A stretch of 64,000 nt of DNA, from positions 186,001 to 250,000 of the forward strand of contig JABSOW010000002.1 of the NCBI GenBank assembly GCA_013215465.1, read 5' to 3'. Every line of letters starts with the position of its first letter. Position 1 is the stretch's first letter. The DNA comes from Colwellia sp. (GTDB lineage Bacteria > Pseudomonadota > Gammaproteobacteria > Enterobacterales > Alteromonadaceae). Position numbers and translations under genes: made by a program. Positions 21,365-32,000 of this stretch are shown in pieces. Below the pieces are notes generated by a model that was not told the DNA's origin, ran no database searches, and saw only the letters and a program-made list of their open reading frames with translations.

Positions 21365-22168
21365 ATGATTCGATATATCATGTTAATTTTGCTTATTTTA
21401 TTTTCACTAAAATCAGCTGCAGCTGAGCGAGAGGAGCCTATTCTTGGGGTGATCGATTTTTTTCCGTTTGGGTATTCGCTTGAAGATAACATTCCTCGTG
21501 GGATGGTCTTCGATATAGAAGCTGTGTTGGAAGAAGTTTCTTCTTTGAAGATTGATGCTAGGTTAATGTCAGTAGCCAGAGCGCTTCGAAGTGCTTCTCT
21601 TGGTCAAAATGATCTGTTGTTTTCTTATCGAGACGAGCAAATGGTGCCTAATGTTATCTGGTTGGGTAATGTCGGTTGCTTAACGCCACTGGTTGTGTCT
21701 CACAAAAGAAGTGGCATTAAAACGCTGGATGATTTAGCGGGTAAACGCGTTGGCTTTGTTAGTTTAGGGTATTTTGATGTAAAGATGAAATCAAGATGGC
21801 CGATAAAACCTGTTTTACTCAATGACAACTTTATTATGTTGAAGATGTTACTTAGGGGGAGGTTAGATGCCATTATTCTTAATGATGGTGTGCTCAATGC
21901 GTATTTAGCCAATCAGAGCATTTTGGCAGAGCTCCCCGAATTCTGGCCAAAGCAGTTGGCGCCGCCATTAGCGTTGGAAACTTATGAAACCCATATCTCT
22001 ATGTCCAAGGATTCAGAGTTTCAAGCGTTGATACCGGAATTTAAGCAGGCAATTTTAAATGCTAAGCAACAGGGCCGATTTAAAGAGATATTCCAAAAAT
22101 ACGGTTCGAAATTAGGTGGATACTGCTTTACTAATGAGGAGCTAAAGTTACATAAATGGCTAGAATGA
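21365..22168 (+). CDS. Periplasmic solute-binding protein (SBP_bac_3-like)
   Basis: Signal peptide MIRYIMLILLILFSLKSAAA; SBP-like KTLDDLAGKRVGFVSLGYFD and C-terminal helix; overlaps the downstream gene. Confidence 0.75.
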   Translation: MIRYIMLILLILFSLKSAAAEREEPILGVIDFFPFGYSLEDNIPRGMVFDIEAVLEEVSSLKIDARLMSVARALRSASLGQNDLLFSYRDEQMVPNVIWLGNVGCLTPLVVSHKRSGIKTLDDLAGKRVGFVSLGYFDVKMKSRWPIKPVLLNDNFIMLKMLLRGRLDAIILNDGVLNAYLANQSILAELPEFWPKQLAPPLALETYETHISMSKDSEFQALIPEFKQAILNAKQQGRFKEIFQKYGSKLGGYCFTNEELKLHKWLE

Positions 22169-24591
22169 TCGCTCTAAGTAACCAACTTTCAATAAAATTA
22201 GCCCGTTCCAGTGTCTATCTGGCATTTTTAATTGGCTTGTTGTTAAGTTCACTGCAGATGCTATTTGATTATCGTGATCAGGAAATTCTGATTGATCAAA
22301 CTATTGAACAAATCATGGTGGCAGGTCGACCTCCTGCCATTAGAGCGGTAAGTACCTTAGATAAAAAATTAGCGAGTGAAGTGGTTGATGGCTTGTTGAA
22401 ATATAACTTTATCGCACAAGCCACTATACGGGATGAATTATCTGAGGAATTAGCCGTAGCAATAAAATCATTTGGCTCTAGTAACACTCAGTGGTTAACT
22501 AGCGCTTTTACCTCGACCACCAAGACTTACCAAACCTTATTGGAACCTCAGGGTTATTTTAGTTTTAAGCCTGGAGTTATGGTGCTCAAGGTTAATATGG
22601 ATAGAGCATTAGCGCCTTTTTATGATCGGTCGTTGATGATATTTCTATCCGGACTTGCTCGGAATTTTTTCCTCTCATTTTTGCTGTTTATCTTGTTCTA
22701 TTATGTTCTGGCCAAGCCACTTAAAAAGTTAGCAATGCAATTCAGTGCGGTTGAAATTGGAGGCAAAACAAAGTTATCAGTGCCTCAAACCCACAAAAAT
22801 AGTGAATTGGGTTTGCTGGCCGATGCTGCGAATGGTTTTATCACTAAGGTAGAGCAGTTAGTGTTTGATCAAACTGAAGTCGAAGCGGCTTTGTTGCAAA
22901 GTGAACAACGCTTACTAAGCCTTATCGATCAAGTGCCGCAATTGATCCTAGCACAAGATGCTAAGGGAAAAATTCTCTTTACTAATAATGCCTTGGCAAC
23001 ATTCTATAATACTTCTACTGAATATCTTCAGGGGAAAACGTTTGCTGACATACATGCCCATTGTCAGGAAGACATCAATGAGCTGGAAATGTTGCGTCTG
23101 TCGGTATTACATCAACACCAAACTGTTCAGCAACAAGAAATAACACTCACATCATTAAGCGGTAAAAAGACTACCTTTGCCATACAGATAGCAATGCTTG
23201 AGGATAATAATCTGCATGCCACCTTATTGGTTGCCAGTAATATCGATGAACAAAAGAAAATTCAAAAGCATATTGAACAACTGGCAAGTCACGATACCTT
23301 AACAGGACTGCCTAACCGGTTGTTATTCAATGATCGACTGGAACATGCAATGGCTAGCAGAAAACGTGACGGCAAGTTGAATGCTATCTTGTTTCTAGAT
23401 TTAGACCATTTTAAAAATATCAATGATTCTTTGGGACATTCAGAAGGGGACAAGTTGCTAGTGTATGTGGCAAAGCTTTTACTATCTATGGTCAGAACTA
23501 ATGATACCGTCGCTAGATTGGGCGGCGATGAGTTTGTGATCTTGCTAGAAAACCTGCCAAAAGATCTACAACAGGCCGAGCGAGCGACCAAAGAAATTGT
23601 TGATAAAATAATAAATAGATTTATTGAACCAATGAATGTCGATGAATACCTTCATCATATAGGTGTCAGTATCGGCATAGTACTATTTCCTACCGCTGAG
23701 GAAAGTATCACCGACTTAATGCGTTATGCTGATATGGCAATGTATCAGGCTAAAGATAACGGACGAAAACAAGCGGTGCTTTATGAAACGGGTATGAGTG
23801 CCTTGATTGAAAATCAACAAAGTATGGAGAACCAGTTGCATCAAGCATTGAAAGAGCAGCAATTCGAAGTGCACTTTCAGCCACAGGTTACTAAATCGGG
23901 CACCGTTTATGGCTTTGAAGCACTTATTCGTTGGCAACACCCACAACGAGGTTTAGTGTATCCCAATGAGTTTATTTCTATTCTTGAGTCAAGCGGTTTG
24001 ATAATGCCAGTCAGTGATTGGTTGATTGATCATTGTTTCCAGCAAATTCTGGATTGGCAACAGTCCGGCTTTTGGCAAGAGGCCTGGCATATTGCTATAA
24101 ATGTCAGCCCGATACAGTTTTATCAAGAACGATTTGTGCAGAAATTGGCTGAAAATCTTAAAAATACCGGGCTAAAAGGGAGCTGCTTTTGCATCGAAAT
24201 TACAGAAACTGTCGCCATTAAAAATATTGAGTTTGCGTCTGCTAGGATAGAGGAGATCAAAACATTAGGGATGTCGGTGGCACTGGATGATTTTGGTACT
24301 GGTTACTCATCGCTAAGTTACCTTAAGGATTTGCCGATAGATATACTTAAGATTGATCGATATTTTATCAAGGAGTTAAGTGATGAAAATAACGATAAAT
24401 CAATTGTTGAAGCGATTATTGCCATGGCGAAAGTACTTAAACTTCTGGTTATTTGTGAAGGAGTAGAAACAGAGCAACAGATAAATATTGCCAGTAACTG
24501 TGGTAGTGAATATTTTCAGGGTTTTTATTATTCTCGTCCTATGATTGCTGATGCGTTAATGCCCTTTTATGGTAAAGATAAGCATATATGA
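22156..24591 (+). CDS. Membrane PAS-GGDEF-EAL protein (c-di-GMP turnover)
   Basis: RLGGDEFVIL, GFEALIRWQHP, DDFGTGYSSLSYLKDLP motifs; two TM segments flanking a periplasmic region. Confidence 0.93.
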   Translation: MARMIALSNQLSIKLARSSVYLAFLIGLLLSSLQMLFDYRDQEILIDQTIEQIMVAGRPPAIRAVSTLDKKLASEVVDGLLKYNFIAQATIRDELSEELAVAIKSFGSSNTQWLTSAFTSTTKTYQTLLEPQGYFSFKPGVMVLKVNMDRALAPFYDRSLMIFLSGLARNFFLSFLLFILFYYVLAKPLKKLAMQFSAVEIGGKTKLSVPQTHKNSELGLLADAANGFITKVEQLVFDQTEVEAALLQSEQRLLSLIDQVPQLILAQDAKGKILFTNNALATFYNTSTEYLQGKTFADIHAHCQEDINELEMLRLSVLHQHQTVQQQEITLTSLSGKKTTFAIQIAMLEDNNLHATLLVASNIDEQKKIQKHIEQLASHDTLTGLPNRLLFNDRLEHAMASRKRDGKLNAILFLDLDHFKNINDSLGHSEGDKLLVYVAKLLLSMVRTNDTVARLGGDEFVILLENLPKDLQQAERATKEIVDKIINRFIEPMNVDEYLHHIGVSIGIVLFPTAEESITDLMRYADMAMYQAKDNGRKQAVLYETGMSALIENQQSMENQLHQALKEQQFEVHFQPQVTKSGTVYGFEALIRWQHPQRGLVYPNEFISILESSGLIMPVSDWLIDHCFQQILDWQQSGFWQEAWHIAINVSPIQFYQERFVQKLAENLKNTGLKGSCFCIEITETVAIKNIEFASARIEEIKTLGMSVALDDFGTGYSSLSYLKDLPIDILKIDRYFIKELSDENNDKSIVEAIIAMAKVLKLLVICEGVETEQQINIASNCGSEYFQGFYYSRPMIADALMPFYGKDKHI

Positions 24592-24717
24592 GTCCCCTAG
24601 CCATCCTAGTAAACCTAAGGTGTTATTTTCTTAAATAACATCATCAATATCTTGCTGGCGGTAGCATACAACTTCAGTCTTCCGCCGTTATTGCAATATT
24701 GATGACCACTGTTAAGG

Positions 24718-27700
24718 CTATTTTGATTGTATATACTCGGAAGGTGTTTTGTTATATTCGAGTTTAAATCGCCTAGAAAAATATGCTAAACTTTCAAAAC
24801 CAACGGCATAGGCAATTTCGCTTATTGTTAAACGCTTTTCTTTTAAAAGTTTTGTTGAATGTTGCAGCCGAGTTTTTTGTATATATGCTTTAGGTGAAAT
24901 ACCTATTTCATCTCTGCACCTTCTGGTTAAAGTTTCTTTAGATAATTTCATTTCACTGGCTAATTGCTCTACTTTTACTTTCGGATCGCTAATATGTAGG
25001 GTAATAAGTTGATTGAACTGATTTAAAAAAGAGTTATATTCCCCTAAACCACTTTCTTTCGCTGCTTGGGTAAATTCAATGCTTTGCCTGATCATTTTTT
25101 GTGTATTTAAAAGTGCATTTACCCTCATAATTAACTCTGAAGTATCAAAGGGTTTAGTTAAATAATCATCTGCCCCTGAAGAGAATCCTTCAACTATTTC
25201 TCGTTTTGTTGTTTTGGCGGTGAGTAATAAAACGGGAATACATTGTATTTCAGTATTGTGTTTGATTTTTTTTGTCAACTCTAAACCATCCATTTCAGGC
25301 ATAGATACATCGCTAATGATTAAGTCGGGTAGCGCAGAACAAGCTAATTCATAACCCTTTATACCATTTTCTGCTTGAATTATTTGGAAGTTTCTACTTA
25401 GTCTCAGGCTGATAAAATCACGCAGTTCACTATTATCGTCGACCACTAATATTGTCGTAATATCTTCAAGGTCATGGTTAGTATGTTGTTCTTCAATTGC
25501 TACGGTATTATCTATATTCACTTCATCATGGCTGAGAATAATTGGCTCAATAAGCTCTGCAGAGTCAAAGTGATTTGAACCTTGTTTAAATATAAGGCTA
25601 AAACAGCAACCGCTACCTAGCTTACTTTCAGCAGAAACCTGGCCATGGTGAAGCTCTACCACTTCTTTGACTAAAGCTAAGCCAATACCAGTGCCCGGTA
25701 TTGTTGATTTTTCTGAGTTTTTTCCTTGGTAAAAGCGGTCAAAAATCAACCTTAGATTTTCTTTTGATAGTCCTTGACCATTATCACTTACTTTGAGCAC
25801 AATATGATGCTCTTCTAGTCGCAGCGATAATTTAATATGGGTGTTGTTACCACTATATTTAATGGCATTAGAGAGTAAGTTACTAAGGCACTTTTCCAGC
25901 TGCTCAATATCAACAAACGCTGTTATTTTGTTATTGCTCACCTCAATTGATATTTGTTGATTAAACTGTTTACTCCAAGGCTCAAACCTTATTTTTAACT
26001 CTTCTAATAGAGGGAGTATTTTGTATTCACTCACTCTTAGTTGTAGCTTACCTGCTTCTAAACGGTTCAAATCAAGCACCTGACCAATAAGGGCTAACAT
26101 TTTATTGGCATTTGACAGGGCCGTTTCGGCAAGCTTTTTTCCTGTAGACTTTAGCTCGCTACTATAGTCATCGAGTAATGCCCGTAGAGGGCCTATGGTG
26201 AGGGTTAGTGGCGTTCTAAATTCATGCGATATATTGGCAAAAAATCTATCTTTTAATTGTTGTTGCTCACGCAATTGCTCAACTTTCTCTTCAACTTGTC
26301 GTGTTCTTTGCGCCACTTTTTGTTGTAATTCTTTATTATGTTTGAGCAGTTGCTTACTGCGCCATTTTTGGCCGATATATATACTCAATAAAATAATGAG
26401 CAAAGCCAATAGTAAATAAACGAATTTTGCAGTGGTTGATAAATACCAAGAAGGCAAAACAGTAAAAGTTAGTTTTTCAGTATGTTTTCGTTGCCAGCCA
26501 TCAATTGCTTCTATTTCAAAAGTATAATTCCCTCCGGATAGGAGGGTGAAATCTTTAATGTTTTCACTTGACCATGGTGTCCAAAAATCATGTCCTTGGC
26601 CTAATAAACGGCTACGATACTTTACCGAGTCCAAAGAAGAGTAATCAGTTAAAGAAAAGCCGATACGGATAGAGTTATGTTCATTTTCTATTGCAGTGAG
26701 CAAACTGTTTGTTGATGAAAATTCAAGTAACTGGTTAGTATTAATAGGCTTAACAAAGCTTATTTTTAATGTTGCACCTTTAGGGTTGTTGCCAATAACT
26801 TGCTCATCAAATCTATATATTTTTGCTCCGGTTACTCCTATCCATATCGCATCATTAAAGTAGCTAAGCCCTCTAACGCCATTAACGCCATAAGGGTTTA
26901 ATAGTGTCTCGTCTGCTTGCCAAACGCCTTGTTTATCTTGATAAGCGATCCCCGCATCAAAGCCGGCTTGATACCAAAGTCTTTGTTTTTTATCTTCGTG
27001 TCCGATAAATATATTTTTATTGTTAGTTCTTAACGGCTCAGGGTATTGATTATCTAACGTAAATTTCACTTCTTGTTGAGGCTGGTATTTTAACATGCCA
27101 TTTTGAGTGCCTATGCGGATACCTTTTGCTGTATTAATGGGAACCACATGATCTTTTCCTAGGGGATAGTCTTCTGAGGAAAATTGAATAATTTCTTGGG
27201 CAATCCCCTGATTATCAATGTCAGAAATTTTATATAATTTTTGTTCTGTTGTAGAGACCCACAGTACATTCGGATACTGCTTATCGATAACCACATAATC
27301 CGCTTGTCCGTTAAAATTGACTAACGGTGTTTTTTCCCAATGTTGACCTTTTTTTTCTAAGCGAAAAATTTGCTCATCTTCACCAGCATAAACAATGTTT
27401 TTATGAGGGTGCTTTGCTAAGTCAACAAAAAACCTGCCAGCAAGTATTTTTTCAGGGGTTGATAAATTAAATTGGTTATCTATTAAAAAGCGGTAAACGC
27501 CATTTTCTGTACCTACCAGTAAATGGTTATCGACCTTAACTATATCCCAAATAAAATGATTAAAGTTGGCCACCCGTTTAAACTCTGGAGTGACAACTTG
27601 CTCATCTTTTGTTGATAAGTGATATAAGCCGGTACCAGAAAAGAACATTTGATCTTCAATTTTAAATAAGTTTTCAAAATCATTACTGTCTTCTGAGTTT

Positions 27701-28695
27701 AAAAATTCACTGCGTAAGTGTGGTGGCTGAAACACACTTATACTTGGGCTTCCAGCCAACCAAATGTTATCTTGTTTATCTATAAAAGTATGATAAATGG
27801 TTGTTAAACCAATTGAACTACGTTTGTTGTAATGCCTAACTAATGCAAAGCTTTCATCAAGAATATATAAACCAAAATTAACGGAGTTAATATAGTAATA
27901 ACCATCTTTAGCTTGAGTTGCGCTATATAAGCCGGCATTGTCTATTAGCTTGGAAGTGTTAATTTTGACAAATTTATTTTTAAAAAGTTTATATATACCG
28001 CTATACATTGATACGGCGATAATTTCATTTTTTTTATTTTTCATTAAACTTTTTATGTTTAATTTTGCAGGAACTTGCCAGGGTTTTTTAACTAGTTGGC
28101 CGGTATTGGTGAGTTGGTAGATTGAGCTTTTATTATTTGGCTTAAACAGGATCTCACCCTCTAAATTAAATAAACGAAATCTAAAGCTATTAATCCCTTT
28201 AATTTGTTTAATTAATTTACCATCCCACTGATATAAACCCGTATCAGTGCTAAAAGCAACTTGACTGGTATTGCTTGAAACTGACCATGTTTCATTGGTT
28301 TCATGATTTAGGTGAGATAAGTCGATAGCCTGATATTGTTTTTGGCCATTTTTATTCTGTTTAAAAAAACCTAGGGTATTAAAGCCACCGGCATAAATAT
28401 TGCCATCATGCCATTGAGAAATACTTCTTACTCGGGTGTTATTTGGTAAATTAGCATGCTGCCAATGTTCACCATCAAAGGTTGATAAACCATTAGCACC
28501 AGCAAAAATCATAGAGCCATCGTCAGCTTGATCTATCCACCACACCTGACTACCGTTTTGATGATGCATTGACTCATAAACAGTGGTTATCGGAATACCA
28601 ACAAATTTATATTTATCTACTAACTCACTGGCAACGCAAACCTGTGCGCTCAGAAGAATCAGCCAACAAAATGTAATGAAGCCCTTTAAAATCAT
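24718..28695 (-). CDS. Hybrid two-component sensor (propeller, Y_Y_Y, HisKA/HATPase, receiver, AraC HTH)
   Basis: Signal peptide; FFANISHEFRTPLTL (H-box), GTGIGLALVKEVV, DLIISDVSMPEMDG receiver, C-terminal AraC HTH ...VGFESLAYFSRRFKLEYNKTPSEY. Confidence 0.94.
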   Translation of the reverse strand: MILKGFITFCWLILLSAQVCVASELVDKYKFVGIPITTVYESMHHQNGSQVWWIDQADDGSMIFAGANGLSTFDGEHWQHANLPNNTRVRSISQWHDGNIYAGGFNTLGFFKQNKNGQKQYQAIDLSHLNHETNETWSVSSNTSQVAFSTDTGLYQWDGKLIKQIKGINSFRFRLFNLEGEILFKPNNKSSIYQLTNTGQLVKKPWQVPAKLNIKSLMKNKKNEIIAVSMYSGIYKLFKNKFVKINTSKLIDNAGLYSATQAKDGYYYINSVNFGLYILDESFALVRHYNKRSSIGLTTIYHTFIDKQDNIWLAGSPSISVFQPPHLRSEFLNSEDSNDFENLFKIEDQMFFSGTGLYHLSTKDEQVVTPEFKRVANFNHFIWDIVKVDNHLLVGTENGVYRFLIDNQFNLSTPEKILAGRFFVDLAKHPHKNIVYAGEDEQIFRLEKKGQHWEKTPLVNFNGQADYVVIDKQYPNVLWVSTTEQKLYKISDIDNQGIAQEIIQFSSEDYPLGKDHVVPINTAKGIRIGTQNGMLKYQPQQEVKFTLDNQYPEPLRTNNKNIFIGHEDKKQRLWYQAGFDAGIAYQDKQGVWQADETLLNPYGVNGVRGLSYFNDAIWIGVTGAKIYRFDEQVIGNNPKGATLKISFVKPINTNQLLEFSSTNSLLTAIENEHNSIRIGFSLTDYSSLDSVKYRSRLLGQGHDFWTPWSSENIKDFTLLSGGNYTFEIEAIDGWQRKHTEKLTFTVLPSWYLSTTAKFVYLLLALLIILLSIYIGQKWRSKQLLKHNKELQQKVAQRTRQVEEKVEQLREQQQLKDRFFANISHEFRTPLTLTIGPLRALLDDYSSELKSTGKKLAETALSNANKMLALIGQVLDLNRLEAGKLQLRVSEYKILPLLEELKIRFEPWSKQFNQQISIEVSNNKITAFVDIEQLEKCLSNLLSNAIKYSGNNTHIKLSLRLEEHHIVLKVSDNGQGLSKENLRLIFDRFYQGKNSEKSTIPGTGIGLALVKEVVELHHGQVSAESKLGSGCCFSLIFKQGSNHFDSAELIEPIILSHDEVNIDNTVAIEEQHTNHDLEDITTILVVDDNSELRDFISLRLSRNFQIIQAENGIKGYELACSALPDLIISDVSMPEMDGLELTKKIKHNTEIQCIPVLLLTAKTTKREIVEGFSSGADDYLTKPFDTSELIMRVNALLNTQKMIRQSIEFTQAAKESGLGEYNSFLNQFNQLITLHISDPKVKVEQLASEMKLSKETLTRRCRDEIGISPKAYIQKTRLQHSTKLLKEKRLTISEIAYAVGFESLAYFSRRFKLEYNKTPSEYIQSK

Positions 28696-29032
28696 ACTTA
28701 CCTGAAATTACCATTACGGTAAATAGCACTAAAATAAAATTTAGCTTGTTAAGTCTTGTTCGCTATTTAAGCACACTTAAAAACAAATCACTATTAAAAA
28801 GACAAACCTTTGACTGAAAAATACAATAGGCAAATCAACAATTTAAAATATGATAGATCATTACGTAAGCATGATTAAAATTTTTTTTTGAAAAATAGCA
28901 TTGCTTGTTATTTTTCATTATCTATTTTTACCACACCTAGCCTTCCTGATTTATTTGTTACTTTAGGCAGCAATTAGGCGATGGCAAAATAGTGAATCAG
29001 GCTCTGTACCTAACATTAGTCAGTAATAATAA

Positions 29033-32000
29033 ATGGATTATATTTCAGTGAATCACTATAGATCTCAGTTAATGAACCCTCATATTCAGCAGTATCTCTC
29101 TTTTGGTTTTTATAAAAAACTCATCGCTTTTTGTTTGTTAACTATTCTGTTTTTTTGTGATTTCTTTATTTTATCTACTGCACTTGCGTCTCCCGTTTGT
29201 GTGAATGCTAATCCCACAGAAACGAGTGTGGCTGGTGACATTGTATTAGACCCCGTATCAGACACCTGTGTCACCGTCATGGGCATTATCAAATATGAAG
29301 ATGTTAATTGGGGAGCAAGTGAAGGGGTTACTGCATCTGACGTAGTTTATTTGGTTACCGAATCAGGCGATGCCATTCTTGTTCAAAATGATATTGGTGA
29401 CAAGGTTTTCATTATTGGTGATGATCCCATTGTTGAATACGAAATTAATGCCGTTACTGATGTAGATACCAATGGCTATCCTGAATCGGTAGAGTTAATG
29501 CCTAACGGAGCTGATCCGGCCGATAGTGGTACTGTATTTACTAACCTTATCAGCTCTGCACCTGCTGCAACCCCTGAAGGTGGAGGAGGTGGCGGTGCGG
29601 GTGATCCCGCTTTTAATCCAGCAACAACTACATCAGGCATTATTAACGAAGTACATACGGGATCAGGAGGTAGTGGTGGCAAAGACGGCTATGGTCTTCA
29701 AATATGTTGGCCCTGGCCGATCAGTTCTTGTACTTTATTCGGTTATTCCGGAACCAAAGGCGGTGATGGCGATGACGGGAGTAATGTTAATAGAACCGTT
29801 CTAACAGGCCATGGCGACATTTCTTCTACAGCGTCTAATACCAAGGGTATTAAAGTAGCCAGTGTTGGTGGAAAAGGTGGTAATGGTGGTGATGCTTATG
29901 GAAACTTTAAGGCTAAATCTGGTGGTGAAGGTGGTGAAGGGGGTAATGTAGTCCTTATCAATCATACTGATGTTAGCACTTCAAATAGTAAATCGGCAGC
30001 GATTCTTGTCTATAGCCAAAGTGGTAAAGGTGGCTCCGGTGGTACCGGTTATATTTTTGGCTCCGGTGGGGAAGGTGGTGCCTCAAAAGATGGTGGCAAT
30101 GTTAGTGTCGATAACGACGGTAGTTTATCTACCAATGGTAGTAATTCTCATGGTGTTCATGTCTTAACCAGTGGTGGCTCAGCCGGTAGTGGTGGTGCTA
30201 GTTGGGGCATTGTTGGCTCAGGTGGCAGTGGTGCCAATGCAGGTAATGGCGGTACAACATCAGTAACAAATGATGGCGATATTTACACCAAAGGTAATGA
30301 TTCTCATGGTGTTTTAGCACAAAGTATCGGTGGTACCGGTGGTGATGGCGGTAGCGCTGGTGGCATTGTTAGTTTTGGCGGTAGCGCCTCTTCAGGTGGC
30401 GTAGGTGGTAGTGTCAATGTAACCCTTGAAAGTGATTCTAATATTAGAACTGAGGGTAATGGTTCATCTGGTGTTTCTGCACAATCTATTGGTGGCGGGG
30501 GCGGAAATAGTGGCAGTAGTGGCGGTATTGTTAGTTTTGGCGCCTCTGGCGGTAGTGGTAACAATGCTGGCACCGTTACCGTTAATACTCATGTTGGAAG
30601 TCAAATATCTACCAAAGGAAACTATGCCAATGGTATTTCAGCACAAAGTATTGGTGGCGGTGGTGGCTCTGCTGGCGCTACTGGAGGCTTAGTTACTTTT
30701 GGTGGCACAGGAACTGGTGGCGGTAATGGTAATACAGCATCGGTTACTAATGCAGGAGCAATTACCACCGAAGGCACTTATTCACGCGGTATTCTTGCGC
30801 AAAGTATCGGTGGTGGTGGCGGTAACGGTGGTGGTGCTGGTGGTTTAGTAACCTTTGGTAGCAGTGGTGGATCTGGTGGTAATGGTGGCCAAGTTATTGT
30901 TAATAATGATGGCTCTAGCAGTGCAATTACCACCACTGGCGTTAGCTCCGATGCTATTTTTGCCCAGAGTATTGGTGGTGGTGGTGGTACTGCTGGAGCT
31001 ACTGGAGGCGCAGTTGCATTTGGGGGTTCATCTAGTAGTGGCGGTAATGCAAGCAATGTCTTTGTTACTAACGATGGAAACCTAAACACCAATGGCGATT
31101 ATTCACGCGGAATATTCGCTCAAAGTGTTGGCGGCGGTGGTGGCGCTGGAGCTGCTGCTGGCGGCATTGTAACCTTTGGTGGCTCTGCAGGATCTGGCGG
31201 TAATTCAGGTACGGTTAGTGTTAATAGTACTAGTACCGGTGTGATTACTACCCAAGGTCAATTTGCCGATGGTATTTTTGCGCAAAGTGTTGGCGGCGGC
31301 GGCGGCGCAAGTGGTACTGCCGGTGGCGCCGTTACCTTTGGTGGTAGTGGCGCAAGTGCAGGTAACGCAAAAGCTGTAACAGTCACTAATGCCGCTAATA
31401 TTAGTACTAATGATGATTTTTCAAGAGGTATTTTTGCTCAATCTATTGGTGGCAGTGGTGGTGCCGCTGGTAGCTCTGGTGGGGCGGTGACGTTTGGCGG
31501 CGATAGTGGCAGTGGTGGTACGTCAGGTGTGGTAACAGTCACTAACAATACAACGGGTGCCGTTATAACCACGGGTAATATATCAACAATAGGTGTTTTT
31601 TCTGACGCTATTTTTGCGCAAAGTATTGGTGGTGGCGGTGGATCTGCTGGCGCTTCAGGTGGAGTGGTTACACTGGGTGGCGGCTCAGGCGTTGGTGGTG
31701 TAGCTGGCGATGTTATCGTTAATAATCATGCAAACCTACTAACTGATGGCGAATATTCTCGAGGAATATTTGCGCAATCAATTGGCGGCGGTGGTGGTGC
31801 CGGTGGTATTGCCGCTGGCATTGTAAACCTTGGTGGTGATGGTGCTTCAGGGGGAGACGCTGGCTCGGTTGATATTGGCAATAGCGGATATATTAGTACA
31901 AAAAGTATTTTCTCCGATGCCATTTTTGCTCAATCAATTGGTGGCGGTGGTGGTTCAGCCGGTGATGCTGGTGGTGTGGTTAATTTAGGTGGCAGTGGTA

